From Hemicentrotus pulcherrimus (Eukaryota; Echinodermata; Echinoidea; Camarodonta; Strongylocentrotidae): a stretch of DNA of 17,963 nucleotides. Every line of letters starts with the position of its first letter. Position 1 is the first letter of the stretch. The notes below the pieces were generated by a model that saw only the letters and a program-made list of their open reading frames with translations, searched no databases and had not been told where the DNA came from. The position numbers were made by a program, and so were the translations under genes. The stretch covers positions 22,984 through 40,946 of the forward strand of contig BEXV01000097.1 in assembly GCA_003118195.1 (NCBI GenBank), written 5' to 3'. Of this stretch, positions 8,282-17,747 are shown piece after piece.

Positions 8282-8676
8282 TATAACTCAAAGGCGTTCG
8301 ATATTGTTGATCAGTCTATACCTTTTGGGAAAATGGCGTGTTACGCTATAAGAGGTAAAGTTTAAAATCGGTTCCATTGTCATATAACTGATGGACATCA
8401 GTATGTTTATGTAAATCAGTACAGATCACAACGCAAATCCCTTCCATAGGAGTAACGCAGGGCTCTAGGCCCATTACTTTTCTTATTGTATATAAGTGAC
8501 CTGCAGTTTAATAGCAATATCCTGCGTCCAATCATATTTGCAGACGATACTAATCTGTTCGTGATCTGCAAACAAAAAGCATTCAATTTATATACAACTT
8601 GAGAAAGTCAATTACAGATTTTTTTTTTTTTTAATAAATAAACTCGCAATTAACTAAGAAAAGACATCCCATTAGA
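8282..8676 (+). pseudogene. Decayed non-LTR retrotransposon (LINE) reverse transcriptase fragment
   Basis: This is a piece of the RT palm from a CR1/L2/Jockey-like LINE. In order it shows SKAFDIVDQSI (from 8,288; RT motif A context), AIRGKV then an in-frame TAA (8,363), HQYVYVNQYRSQRKSLP, then after a frame change IGVTQGS (from 8,446). It returns to the first frame for LGPLLFLLYISDLQF (from 8,465) and then IIFADDTNLF. FADD (8,537-8,548) is the catalytic motif with both aspartates kept. TGA at 8,600 and a T14 insertion (8,619-8,632) follow, then INKLAIN and EKTSH (from 8,634), which match the conserved N-LSLN-KT block. Intact elements encode about 1,000 residues with an endonuclease. Only about 130 codons remain, with stops and at least two indels, so it is dead. 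Confidence 0.88.
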
Positions 8677-9410
8677 ACGTGATAGCACAGTAACCGGATG
8701 TTGTGATATTTTCATTATTATAAGGTGATAGCATTGTGACCCCTTTGATAAAGTTTTTTTTTTTTAATACATGCCGTGTGAATAGACATTGACCTGTACG
8801 TATCACATCCTTCTTTAAAGCAGTAGCGTTTCTCCTGACATGCCTCATGGATAGTCAACATTGTGGAGATCTTTAGTCGGGGAATAAGACCCTACAAATT
8901 CGATATCAGCGTCCACAGTATTCAGCTGCATTTCACGAGTAAAATCAATTATTTCGTCACGAACGTACGAGCTTCGTCGCTTTGTTGTTACGCGAGCTCA
9001 TCTATGTTTTCGTGATTGTGTTTCATATTTCATGTCTCGAAGCTCTTTGATGACAGTGGCGGATGCATGGCCCGCTAGCCAAGAGGGGGTGGGGGGACAC
9101 AAAAGTCCGAAAATTCCCTGACAAGCAAGAATGATTGGACCATCTCATTTAGGGTTGAGTTTAGGTGTCTTAAGTTGCTGCCAGTAGGCAAATTTTAGTT
9201 TGAACTTTTAAAATAAAGAAATCGAACGTTTTATGACCTGAAATCAAACAAAAGGGGCGTAGGAAAGGTTGTCTTAAGATACGAGATATTAAAAACAAAA
9301 GCAATGCCCTATGAAAAGGAAAACATGTGTTGAAGAAGAAAAAATGAAGTAGACAAAAGGAAAATATATATATTAAAAATTTATTTGCTGATTTTTGTTA
9401 ATGTGACATG
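8677..9410. other. Unique DNA, no gene recognised
   Basis: A short echo, gtgatagca, occurs at 8,679 and 8,725. A second T run (T12, 8,754-8,765) is followed by AATA just like the T14 in the LINE relic. About 8,955-8,995 is CpG-rich with small palindromes (TTCGT-C-ACGAA, CGTACG). A G-rich patch, gtggcggatgcatgg then agagggggtgggggga, lies at 9,055-9,097. No further RT motifs are seen downstream. Confidence 0.45.
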
Positions 9411-9414
9411 TGCT

Positions 9415-9795
9415 ATACCCTCTGTCTATGCCTGTCTTTCTGTCTTTCTGTCTCTCTGTCTCTATTTCTGTAAATATGTATATCTACCTACCTAGCTATT
9501 GATCTTTGTATTTATCCATCCCCCCTCTCTGTCACACACTCTCTCTTATTCTCTCTCTCTCTCTAAATATATATATGTATAATTTTATAGTAGTATTTAT
9601 CTATCCCATATTTCTCTCTCTCTCTCTCTATCTATCTATCTCACTCTCTCTCTCTCTCTCTCTTTCACTCCCCCACTTTCTCTTCCTCTCACTCTCTCTC
9701 TCTCTCTCTCTCTCACACTCCCCCACTATATCTCTCATTCTCTTTCTCCCCCTTCTCTCTCTCTCTCTCTCTCCATTTCTCTTTCTCTGTTTTAC
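9415..9795. repeat. Compound CT/TCTG microsatellite block
   Basis: TCTG/TTTCTG-type units (about 9,420-9,470) pass into long (CT)n runs (about 9,612-9,630, 9,643-9,664, 9,690-9,713, 9,752-9,772). Short AT-rich links (taaatatatatatg) and repeated CACTCCCCCACT phrases (about 9,666-9,677 and 9,715-9,726) separate the runs. The repeated phrases show that segments of the array were duplicated. The open frame 9,506-9,970 is Ser/Leu low-complexity peptide created by the repeat. Confidence 0.92.
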
Positions 9796-12700
9796 TCATG
9801 TGATGGTCGGGTTCGTTGGCATCTACATGGCAGCTGGGTGTTCTGCTCAGTTCTTCACTTTCCTTTTCAGGCATCATGTTCCCTTCTCTCACGACACGTC
9901 AGCATGTAAAGCTATCCGTAACGATTGCGTTCTACAATGTCACGTCTCTGCTCATCTCAATTGGGTATAGTACAGGCAACCGTCTGCACGGTCTCATGTA
10001 TCCAATGCAACGTCATCCGAAAGCCAGAGTTTATTCGTCGCTTACATGACGCTTTGTTTTGGGGCTAATAACTTTATTTTGCTCTGAGAAATCGCCACAA
10101 AAGGGGGATTAGATCAAAGTTACTGACAACTCTGCCGGGAACAGTCACATGATACAGAAATAGTGTAAGCATTCGTGAGCTGTTTAATACTAGATAGCAA
10201 TTATCTTTACTCATCTCACGGATTGTCGACATCAAAATGAAAATATAACATCATTGCATAAGCCATCATATTTGAATGATTCAAGATATGAGCGAAATTA
10301 TTTTGTCATTACTTAATGAACCTTTCTTCAATTAGGTTCATACATTAGAATGATTTGCCAAGGTGTTACTCTGACGCATTTGAACTCCGATACAAAGTAA
10401 GAGTAGTTTATATTTCTTACAAACAAAATTAAACTGGTCTCCCTTAACAAAAAAAACAAGGGTAAATGACACCTCGTTCAAAACATGACAATTAGGAAAA
10501 TTTCGTTCAAAATAGAAAGTAAATTATACCTATATTTTGTGACAAACATCATATATATCTCTTACAAATCAAAAGCTTAATGATCTCCAATGAGACCCGT
10601 ACAAAACAAGACACTCACTTTCAAAAACACTTAGGAACCTGAAAAGCGTGAATTCGGGCTTAATAACCCTTGGCAGCTAGAAACGGTTCGCTTGCTATTA
10701 AGGTACCTTTTAGATTTCTATCTTTATCTATCGGTAATGAGGCCTTAGAAAATGCCATCCTGCCTTGCTTTCAGACACTGAGTACCTTAAGTGCCCCTCA
10801 TACCATGGACGACTTCTAAGCATACTGATATTTTGTTGATTACCACCTTTGCTCCACTAATTTTAGTATGAGGTAGAGCCCTGCGCGAGACACGTTGCAT
10901 TATCCGTGAGCAATTGCTACGAGCGGGCTGCACTTAAAGATTATACACGATTAGACAAAATTAAGGAAGAGCTTTTCATTAACACGTTGTAGCTCCTTCC
11001 CAAGTTACAAATGCGATGTAAATGAATCATTAATTACGCATACGTGTTCTGTAGTACGTGATAGTAAAATATGTACACGTATATAATGTAAGTGGTCTTT
11101 CTTCAGGATAGTTACCAAAAAAACAACATGTTTTCCAACCACGAGTAATTACACCAGTGTTCACACTTTCTGGTTGAACAATTGGGACCCCTGTCGAAAA
11201 CAAAGGAGGTATTTACTCAAATGCAGGTTTAAAGTGTAATTTTTATAACAACTAATTTATATTTCTGTTCATTAACTCTGTATGTATTTTTTTGTTGTTG
11301 ATGTTGTTGTTGTTGTGGATTTATTAGAGGCGGTTTTCTTGAAAGCCCTTGTAAATATTAGTATTCAAATCGCAACTTTTCTTCATTTTTGACGTTTAAA
11401 AAAATAATTATTCAGTGTAATGACGATTTATATCAAGCTTAAGGAAGATTATGAATCAACTACCAGCAAGTTGAGAAATGACGCAGCGCAAATCTGTGAC
11501 CTTTTTTTTCCCTTCGATTTAGACCTGTATTCATATATCCTAAAATTCACATCCAAAAAGGGCATTTAAGCAAAAGAACGAACCCAATTAAGAAACTAAA
11601 CGACAAGCTAAGGAGATAAGTGAGTATCTCTGTCGCTCTGGTGGATGTAATCAACTCCATTCGGAAACGGCATGAAATTGAAGAATGACTTCCGGGGCAG
11701 AGAATATCACTTTGTAAAATATGAATGCGACTAGAGTCAGTGGCAATTTACGGATTTTCCGAATTATTGGGTGGGAGTGGGGCGGAATGGCAAAATATCC
11801 CAAAAGTCTTGACAAGAAAACGAAGGTTTTTTTTATTTTTTTTTATTTTGATTTCTGTATTTTCTTTAGAGAAGTTAGTTGTACCAAAAATATTTGCCTG
11901 GTAAATATATATATACGAACAACAAAAAGAACGACAACTGCAGCACCATAAAGATATAAAGAAGCAGCGGTATGCCACATTGATTTGGTAAGTGCACAGG
12001 CTGGTTTATCCTATACAGGAGCGAATCCAGGAGGTCACGGGCAACGGAGAAGTGAGAATTCGGGCGGGGGGATTGGACCCCCTCCCTTCCCCAATAACCC
12101 TACCACAACCCCTACCTTCATGCCTGTATACAGAAAAAAGATCTTTTAAAAAGGAGAGATAGATTCAGCTCACGCGACCCTCTTTGCGCCTATTGAAGAC
12201 TTACCGTATGAATATGTTCCGATCTACCTTAGATGACGTCGTGAATACACGTAGGTCATGTATACCGCACGACTTGAGCGCTTTAGCCCTTGCGGTGTGA
12301 CACATTGGTAACAGCAATTGTGGTATATTATACGTCTTATTTGTCAGTAAGGATACCACGGGAGAAGTCTTGCTGTTCAGACCCCTTGGGCAGTTTTATT
12401 TCAGTTTTCTTGCTTATATATAGATAAATGAGAGGCAATTCATTACAAAGATCAAGTTTGAATAAAAGGCATATAGTATATTAAAGTTTGTGATATAGCA
12501 TGATTGAGTGACGCATTTTGAAACACAAGCTCTATATATTAACAAATACACGATTAGGCTTTCCTTTAAACAATAATCTTTTGATATAATATGCTTGATA
12601 TCAATCAAAATTTTGTTTGTCTTTGTTCTCCTTTTTTTAACGAAATGTTTAACCGAGTGAAAAATATCTCCTTTTTTCGTCTCCACTCAGAGTTTAACGA

Positions 12701-13317
12701 ACCTTCTACTGTTTCAGTATAACCAGGCAAATTATCGAGTAGCATTCATTTTGAAGAAACTTTTAATTTACTTTTAAGACATTATTTGTGATCAAATCCA
12801 AGCTTAGAAGCTTTCATTATGGTAATGGCTACTCTAAAGGGTAAAGCAATCGTACTTGTCACACCTAATCAATAAACCGTCTGGTATAAAGTGGCTGAGA
12901 ACGTAACATCTCTCTTGATTAACGTCAATCTCTTTTACTTTGCTATTTTTCGCTTTGTTTCCACAGCATTGTCGTAGTTTTGTAACCTTTAATGTTGTGA
13001 AAAATCGAAGTGTTCAACTACAAGTCCGGCAAGCGGGCATCGTAACAAGCTGGCGAAACCTCGGAGTCGATTACGTCTGGTCGGTACATAACTTCAATTA
13101 AGGACCACCCCCTACCTGTAGTTATTGTAGTTCTCGTGTTAACCATGATATTGTTTGGATTTTTTAAACTTAGAGTCAGTTTCCGAAATCTCGAGGGTAT
13201 CCGAACAATCCCTGACTACACAATGGCTAGAAAGTAGAGTCTGTTGTCCCATGATAAATGAATTTTTGTTTAAATTAATTTATTTACCAATAGTAATACA
13301 ATAATTCATTTCATACA
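9796..13317. other. About 3.5 kb of mostly unique AT-rich DNA
   Basis: I recognise no gene, RNA or transposon. Small features are an 8-bp stem ATGAACCT/AGGTTCAT (10,317-10,324 and 10,334-10,341), a (GTT)n tract (11,293-11,317), T-rich runs near 11,826-11,845, a short (AT)n near 11,906-11,914, and a GGGGG-attgga-CCCCC hairpin at 12,067-12,082. The open frames at 11,721-11,978 (both strands) and 12,414-12,686 (minus) are short and match no known family. Confidence 0.5.
11293..11317. repeat. (GTT)n trinucleotide microsatellite
   Basis: GTTGTTGAT then four further GTT units after a T run. The motif matches the tract at the left window edge. Confidence 0.85.
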
Positions 13318-13389
13318 ATGATATTTACATATACAATAAGAGAAACTATTGGGCCGGATTATAGTACATTTGCTAGTCGAGTAAAGTGG

Positions 13390-13576
13390 AAACCGCGAGT
13401 TAACTTTGATATTACGGACTGTCTAGTTGATCACTCGTGGTTTAAAAAGAATTCTAGTAAAATTAAGTTTGAAAACTACGAGTGCGTTCTAACGATCTCT
13501 TTCTCTACAAAATTTGGTTTAAACCACGACCTAGAACTTACCAAAACTAAACTAAAACTAAAACTAAAACCTAAAA
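13390..13576. repeat. Cluster of AAACC-CGAGT motifs and (AAAACT)n
   Basis: AAACCGCGAGT (13,390-13,400) pairs with ACTCGTGGTTT (13,433-13,443) with one mismatch. CGTGGTTTAAA (13,436-13,446) is in turn the exact reverse complement of 13,518-13,528. TGGTTTAAACCA at 13,515-13,526 is a perfect 12-bp palindrome. Four to five AAAACT units follow at 13,543-13,576. A 139-codon open frame (13,318-13,737, plus) runs through all of this. Its Lys/Leu-rich middle comes from the hexamer repeat and it has no recognisable domain, so I do not call it a gene. Confidence 0.65.
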
Positions 13577-14085
13577 GGTTAATAAAGTATTGTGTGAACA
13601 TCGCTAATACCTGGCAGTTAGGACTGGGTGAAGGGCATGGTTTGACCGCCCGTGCACCCGACCTCCACGCTGACGTGTTAGGGGAGGTGTCGGCAATGAT
13701 TTGTCATTCCAAAGTCGTGTCAGGTCTGATGTCTTAGACGTAAGATCTTGGAAAGCCAGTCAGACTGTCAAACTAGGTGAGAAAAAAAGTAACGATGATG
13801 AGGCTTGACGATGGGTCAGCTCGACAGGAAAGAGGGAAGGGGAGGAAGAGAGAGAAGATCTTAGATGTGAACATCAATCGGAAGCTAGTGTTTGGAAGTA
13901 ACTACTCAAAAGGTTGATAAACAAAATGGATGATGAGAAACGTATGTTCAAAATACTTACGACGATTAAGAAGACTGCCAATATACGGAGCAACTATGTG
14001 AGGAAATAACACAATTGATAATGAAAATAGGAGAGTATGTTAATGGTATATGTGAGCATTATATGGTAAATGGTTTATTTCGGGG

Positions 14086-14378
14086 GGAATGAAGGTAAAG
14101 ATACTGTCACCTGATTTTGCTGTGACGGAGAGAGGAAAAGAGATGGGAAAGTGAGAGAAGAAATAGCAAAACGGAGAAAATGAGAAAGAAAATGAGAGAG
14201 AGAGAGAGATAGAGAAGAAAGAGAGAGAGAAAAGGAGAGAGTTCGATTAGATTGAGTAAACGATGTGGAGAGAAGTGTCACTCCTGATTAGTCATTCAAA
14301 GTATGTCGGGTCTGTGATGGAGAAAGAAAGAGATGGGAAAGTGAGAGAAGAAATAGTACAATGGAGAAAATGAGGAAG

Positions 14379-14419
<41 letters not shown>

Positions 14420-14553
14420 AGAGAGAGAGAGAGAGAGAGATAGAGAAGAGAGAGAGAGATTACAAAAAAGGAGAGAGGGGGTGAGATTGAGTAAACGATA
14501 TAGAGAGAAGTGTCACCCCTGATTAGTCATTCCAAGTCTGTCGGGTCTGATGT
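14086..14553 (+). repeat. Direct duplication within the GA array
   Basis: The segment from agagatgggaaagtgagagaagaaatag (about 14,139) to gtcactcctgattagtcattc (14,275-14,296) is repeated from about 14,330 to 14,533. Shared anchors are agagatgggaaagtgagag, aatggagaaaatgag-type words, attgagtaaacgat, gagagaagtgtcac-cctgattagtcatt and gtcgggtct. The second copy carries much longer (GA)n runs, so it expanded after the duplication. Strand is arbitrary. Confidence 0.85.
14384..14460. repeat. (GA)n microsatellite
   Basis: Nearly pure GA broken only by gatagagaag spacers. It is the longest GA run in the second copy of the duplication. The matching stretch in the first copy (about 14,196-14,240) is shorter. 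Confidence 0.93.
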
Positions 14554-14679
14554 CCCTGGGATATCATCTCCGAGATCCAGTCAATCTGAAGGAGAAAGGG
14601 TGACGTTGGATGATGATTGGAGGTCTGGTTCAAGGTGAGATTTGTAGACGGGTAAACAGTGATCTTGAAACAGGAACTA

Positions 14680-15240
14680 GAAGACACTGTCATCCTTAAT
14701 GTCGGAAGGTAAACGTGAGACAAGGATACAGATGGCAAGGGTTTCTAACTGATACAGAATACAAGGGTACAAAGAGGACATTTCTTGTAATGTTATCTTG
14801 CCTTAAACAATATAAAATGTGGTATCAAGAAAAAGGGAATGCATTATATTCTAGTTTAATACCTTTATCATTTCATTTATGTTCTCTTTCTTCTTTCAAC
14901 CTTCCCTTTAATTCTCCGTTCTTTATCTCGCATCAGCTCTCTTCCCCTTTCTCTCCATAATTTTTCTTTTCTTCGGACTCATTCCCTTCTCTCCCTCAAC
15001 CTCCATATACTGTCATTCTTCCTCTATTCACTCTCTTTCCTCTTTTACTCTTTCTTATTGCTCATGATTTGAGTAATTAATGTCTCAGATGTCAACGTCT
15101 ATCTATATTTATAATTCATGTATTCCGATTATTACTGCTTTTGTTGTTTAAATTGTTTTTGTATTGCTTGTTAACAAAAAATCCCATGTAACATTTTTAT
15201 GTGTTTAACTTGGACGAATACATATTGAATTGTATAAAAG
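14680..15240. other. Unique spacer between GA-rich blocks
   Basis: No gene is recognised. About 14,880-15,055 is pyrimidine-rich on the plus strand, the opposite polarity to the blocks on either side. The rest is AT-rich. The short open frame at 14,715-14,960 matches no family I know. Confidence 0.5.
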
Positions 15241-15249
15241 TAGATTTAT

Positions 15250-15556
15250 ATAGAATCAAGAGAGAGGGGCAAAGAAAGGGAAGCATGAGAGGAGAGAAAA
15301 GGTATGGGAAAGTAAATGAACCCTAAAATAGAGAAAGGCGTAAGGTATGAATGGACAGAAGATAGGGAATGCACAGGAGAGCAAACATACAAAATGTAGA
15401 CTGTCGAAAATAGTGAGAGGGACAGAAAGAGTGGGAGATAACGAGACAGAGACAAAAAGAAAGACAAGGAAAGAGAAACAGAAGAGAGTAGAGAGAAAAA
15501 TAGACATAGTCAAAGAAGAGGGAGAGGGGAGGGAGACAAGGAGAAAGAGAGCGAGC

Positions 15557-15596
<40 letters not shown>

Positions 15597-15660
15597 AAAG
15601 GAGAGAGAAAGAGGAAGAAAGATCAGGATTGATAAGAGAGAAAGAAAAATATCGAATATA
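15250..15660. repeat. Purine-rich tract with (GA)n core
   Basis: About 400 bases consist mostly of A and G on the plus strand, with an uninterrupted (GA)n core near 15,556-15,582. Open frames on both strands (15,256-15,669 minus and 15,347-15,661 plus) encode only Ser/Leu- or Arg/Glu/Lys-rich repeats. They are artefacts. Confidence 0.88.
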
Positions 15661-15664
15661 ATTT

Positions 15665-15712
15665 GTCATTTTCGGTCCATGTCAGATCAAATATTTTAAG
15701 GACCGAAAAGAC
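15665..15712. repeat. Inverted repeat inside a repeat module
   Basis: TTTTCGGTCC (15,669-15,678) is the exact reverse complement of GGACCGAAAA (15,700-15,709), with a 21-base loop. Allowing one bulged A, GTC (15,665-15,667) also pairs with GAC (15,710-15,712), giving 13 pairs. The matching place in the module at 15,887 has a different small hairpin (GATGTC-tcaag-GACATC), and the one at 14,521 has a quasi-palindrome (gatgtccctgggatatc). Confidence 0.8.
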
Positions 15713-15885
15713 AAAAAGGCAACGAAAGAGAAGCGGAAGAGAGTGGAGAGAGAAATGGAGAAAGAGAGACCGAAAGACAAGGATAGAGAGAGTGGGGGTA
15801 AAGAGAGAGAGGGTGAGAGAGGGGAAAGTTTATAAAGTGAGGGTGAGATAAAAATAGAGAAAGAGAAAAAAATTATATCGACTAT
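15713..15885. repeat. Purine-rich (GA)n-type tract between two modules
   Basis: An imperfect GA/AAAG tract fills the space between the modules at 15,661 and 15,887 and makes up the variable part of the roughly 226-base period. Open frames here are low-complexity. Confidence 0.85.
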
Positions 15886-16050
15886 AATTTGTCGTTCGCG
15901 GTTCATGTAAGAACTGATGTCTCAAGGACATCACCTTCGACATCACAGTCAAACTGAATGAACAAAGATGACGCCAGAGACGATTTGGTAGACTGAATCA
16001 AGGTGAGGACGGAGAGGGTTGTTTAGATGGGCAAACAGATATGAAACCTA

Positions 16051-16570
16051 AGGAGAGGCACACACGAGGAGGGAAAATGAGACATAGGGTAAACGAAACG
16101 AGAATCAGTAAGGCATTTATATGTTTTCGAAGAATGAACTGTCATCGAGGAAACAAAGAGTTTGAAAAGCAAGGGAAAGAATAAAAATGTTATACATGTT
16201 GATATAGAATGACACTTCTTGAGTCAATAATATTGAAAATCAAATTCAAGGAGAGATGGGGGTTTCGAAGATAACGACACGCATACAAAACATAGGAACG
16301 TATGAAGAGATGACTCGACAGCGAGTGTTCGAGACGCTGACAAGGTGGAAATAGCGTTAGTTAAAGATAAACTCCAGTTCTGGAAAAAAAAAGAAAAAAG
16401 AAAATTAATTCACATAGAATCAAACGAAACTTACACTGAATGATCAAGATTGCAAATAAATGACATGTGCCAAACAATTTTGGAAGAAAATGTTTACTGA
16501 CTGAGTAATGCGCATAGAAAGACAGGGTAGTACTAGCCCCGACACCATGCGTGTTGGCCCATATATAGCT
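16051..16570. other. Unique purine-leaning DNA, no gene recognised
   Basis: This is the tail of the repeat array running into unique DNA. It has an A-rich run near 16,383-16,405. The outermost, gapped part of the left inverted arm may begin near 16,545 (caccatgcgtgt). No coding signal is seen. Confidence 0.5.
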
Positions 16571-16751
16571 TTCTGTGTATAGTCTTGTTACTTCACCAAG
16601 ACTCGGGCAAATTTATTATGATTTTGATGACTCCAGAACCTTGCAGTGCACACCAATACTTACATGCTACATGATCAACTGTATCTGATCCTTTCCACAC
16701 CTTTTCTTTCACAATGCAATCGCACTACCAGTACTAAAGTTTATCTTTAAA
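16571..16751 (+). repeat. Left arm of a long inverted repeat
   Basis: This arm aligns with the reverse complement of 17,748-17,929. The outer part (16,571-16,628) matches 48 of 59 columns with one gap. The inner part (16,629-16,751) is gap-free and matches 102 of 123, giving about 82% overall by hand count. Anchors are ttctgtgta, tccagaaccttgca, agatcaac/tgatcaac, tttctttcacaatgcaatc and tttatctttaaa. The frame that stays open in the right arm is broken here by TGA and TAA, so shared coding function is not supported. Confidence 0.9.
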
Positions 16752-17263
16752 CCGGATAAATGGACTTCGAAAAAAGGACAAAATATTTAGAAAAGAATAT
16801 GACATTATCCAATGAGTAAGAGTTTGGGAAGGAGCCGAAATGATTTTATTTGAAATGAAAGGGCTTTACTTCATGTGACCACGTAGTTCAGGCGTTGTTG
16901 TATCATTTGTAATTTTCCTGCATTTCTATGTGCTACATTATGGGCGCCTCAAGAATCGACTTACAATACTCAATAGATATTACAACATGGATATTAGTGA
17001 AGGCCTATGGGAAAATGCATTAAGTGCATCTAGATCTAGACCATTAAATGCATACCGGGTAATTTTTCCGCCGTACAATTCCCCTTGTCCTTACCTTGTG
17101 AAGGATAATGTACAAATATACCATATTAATATAAAGTTAAAACCTACCATTTTCACAGCTATCATGGTAAAAATGTCTCAGTATTATCGTCTTCAAGGGG
17201 CTGGATTGTTTACCGCTAGACTAGGCAGGCCGCGTAAGCAAGGACACATAAAGTTGACATCGT
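16752..17263. other. Spacer of the inverted repeat, left half
   Basis: Unique sequence inside the inverted repeat. A 111-codon open frame (16,930-17,265, plus) starts mlhygrlk and ends ghiklts. It has no motif or domain I can place. It could be a remnant of an element-encoded protein or chance. A weak, gapped likeness to the right half near 16,828-16,860 (gagccgaaatgattttattt against the reverse of about 17,700-17,725) hints that the arms once extended further inward. Confidence 0.45.
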
Positions 17264-17494
17264 AATTGGCGACGAAGCCAGCCAGGCGTGAATCTCGTCG
17301 TGAATTTTTTCGCCAATTAATCACAACGAAAGTGACGATATCGTGAATTTCGTCGCCATTTTTGTCGCGAATAATTCACGATTTCGTCTATTGACGATAT
17401 CGTGAATTTTATCGCCAATTATTCACGACGGAATTGACGATATCGTGAATTTCGTCGCCAATTTCTTCGTGAATAATTCGCGATTTCGTCTATC
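17264..17494. repeat. CpG-dense palindromic tandem repeat, 102-bp period
   Basis: The word TGACGATATCGTGAATTT starts at 17,333, 17,392 and 17,435. The 59-base block from 17,333 matches the block from 17,435 closely, a period of 102. The block from 17,392 matches the one preceding 17,333 (cgtgaattttttcgccaatta-tcac). So the unit is a dimer of two related half-units. It is full of small palindromes (ACGATATCGT; CGTGAAT-A-ATTCRCG). AATTGGCGACGAA at 17,264-17,276 is the exact reverse complement of 17,451-17,463. I count about 30 CpGs in 240 bases, unlike the rest of the window. It reads as a foldback/MITE-like or satellite element. Confidence 0.88.
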
Positions 17495-17747
17495 AGCGAT
17501 GTCCCTTCTGGGCCACCATACGAAATGGCTCTGTAATACATAATAAATTCAAGTGATTTTGAAAGTGGGTAAACTGATTTTATATTTATGGGCGCCCAGC
17601 AGTAAATACGTCGTTGTCTACCCGCAGGAAGGTCGTAAGATCTATCGGCAAAGGCAGTAATAGTTTTAAATTTCAATAAGAGGGAATAACTGGACCAATA
17701 ACTCCAAATAATCATTCGGAGCTGAACAAAATCTGTTATCGGTACCC
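17495..17747. other. Spacer of the inverted repeat, right half
   Basis: Unique sequence between the palindromic repeat and the right arm. It begins with cccttctgggccaccata (17,502-17,519), which may mark the element edge. A minus-strand open frame (17,419-17,715, 98 codons) crosses from here into the palindromic repeat, so it is probably not a native gene. No domain is recognised. Confidence 0.45.

Larger units (their letters stand above)
13698..16020. repeat. Higher-order array: unique module alternating with (GA)n tracts
   Basis: A module beginning GATTWGTCATT and continuing towards CTGATGTC recurs at 13,698, 14,286, 14,521, 15,661 (atttgtcatt) and 15,887 (atttgtcgtt). A truncated version is at about 14,113. 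Neighbouring starts are 235 bases (14,286 to 14,521) and 226 bases (15,661 to 15,887) apart, with purine-rich (GA)n filling the rest. Longer matches join 14,521-14,670 and 15,887-16,050: CTGATGTC, a GATATCATC/GACATCACC block, CAGTCAA-CTGAA, TGACG, TCAAGGTGAG, GGG(T/C)AAACAG and GAAAC. The array is on the purine side of the plus strand throughout. Confidence 0.8.

Noticed and set aside
8955..8995. TTCGTC-rich CpG patch as a copy of the 17,264-17,494 repeat
   Set aside because: It shares only short TTCGTC/ACGAA words, with no 102-bp period or extended alignment.
9506..9970. 154-codon open frame, the longest in the window, as a gene
   Set aside because: Most of it is Ser-Leu repeats read from the CT microsatellite, and the rest has no recognisable domain.
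13318..13737. 139-codon open frame as a gene
   Set aside because: The middle is a TKLKLKLKPK stretch from (AAAACT)n, the end runs into a repeat module that recurs in the GA array, and no domain is seen.
17333..17494. Possible CRISPR array
   Set aside because: The repeats are adjacent half-units of a palindromic satellite with no unique, equal-length spacers, and the surroundings are eukaryotic.
16938..17595. Direct repeats TTATGGGCGCC (16,938 and near 17,587) as LTR or target-site borders
   Set aside because: Only about 10-11 bases match, the core is the palindrome GGCGCC, and the flanks share no homology.
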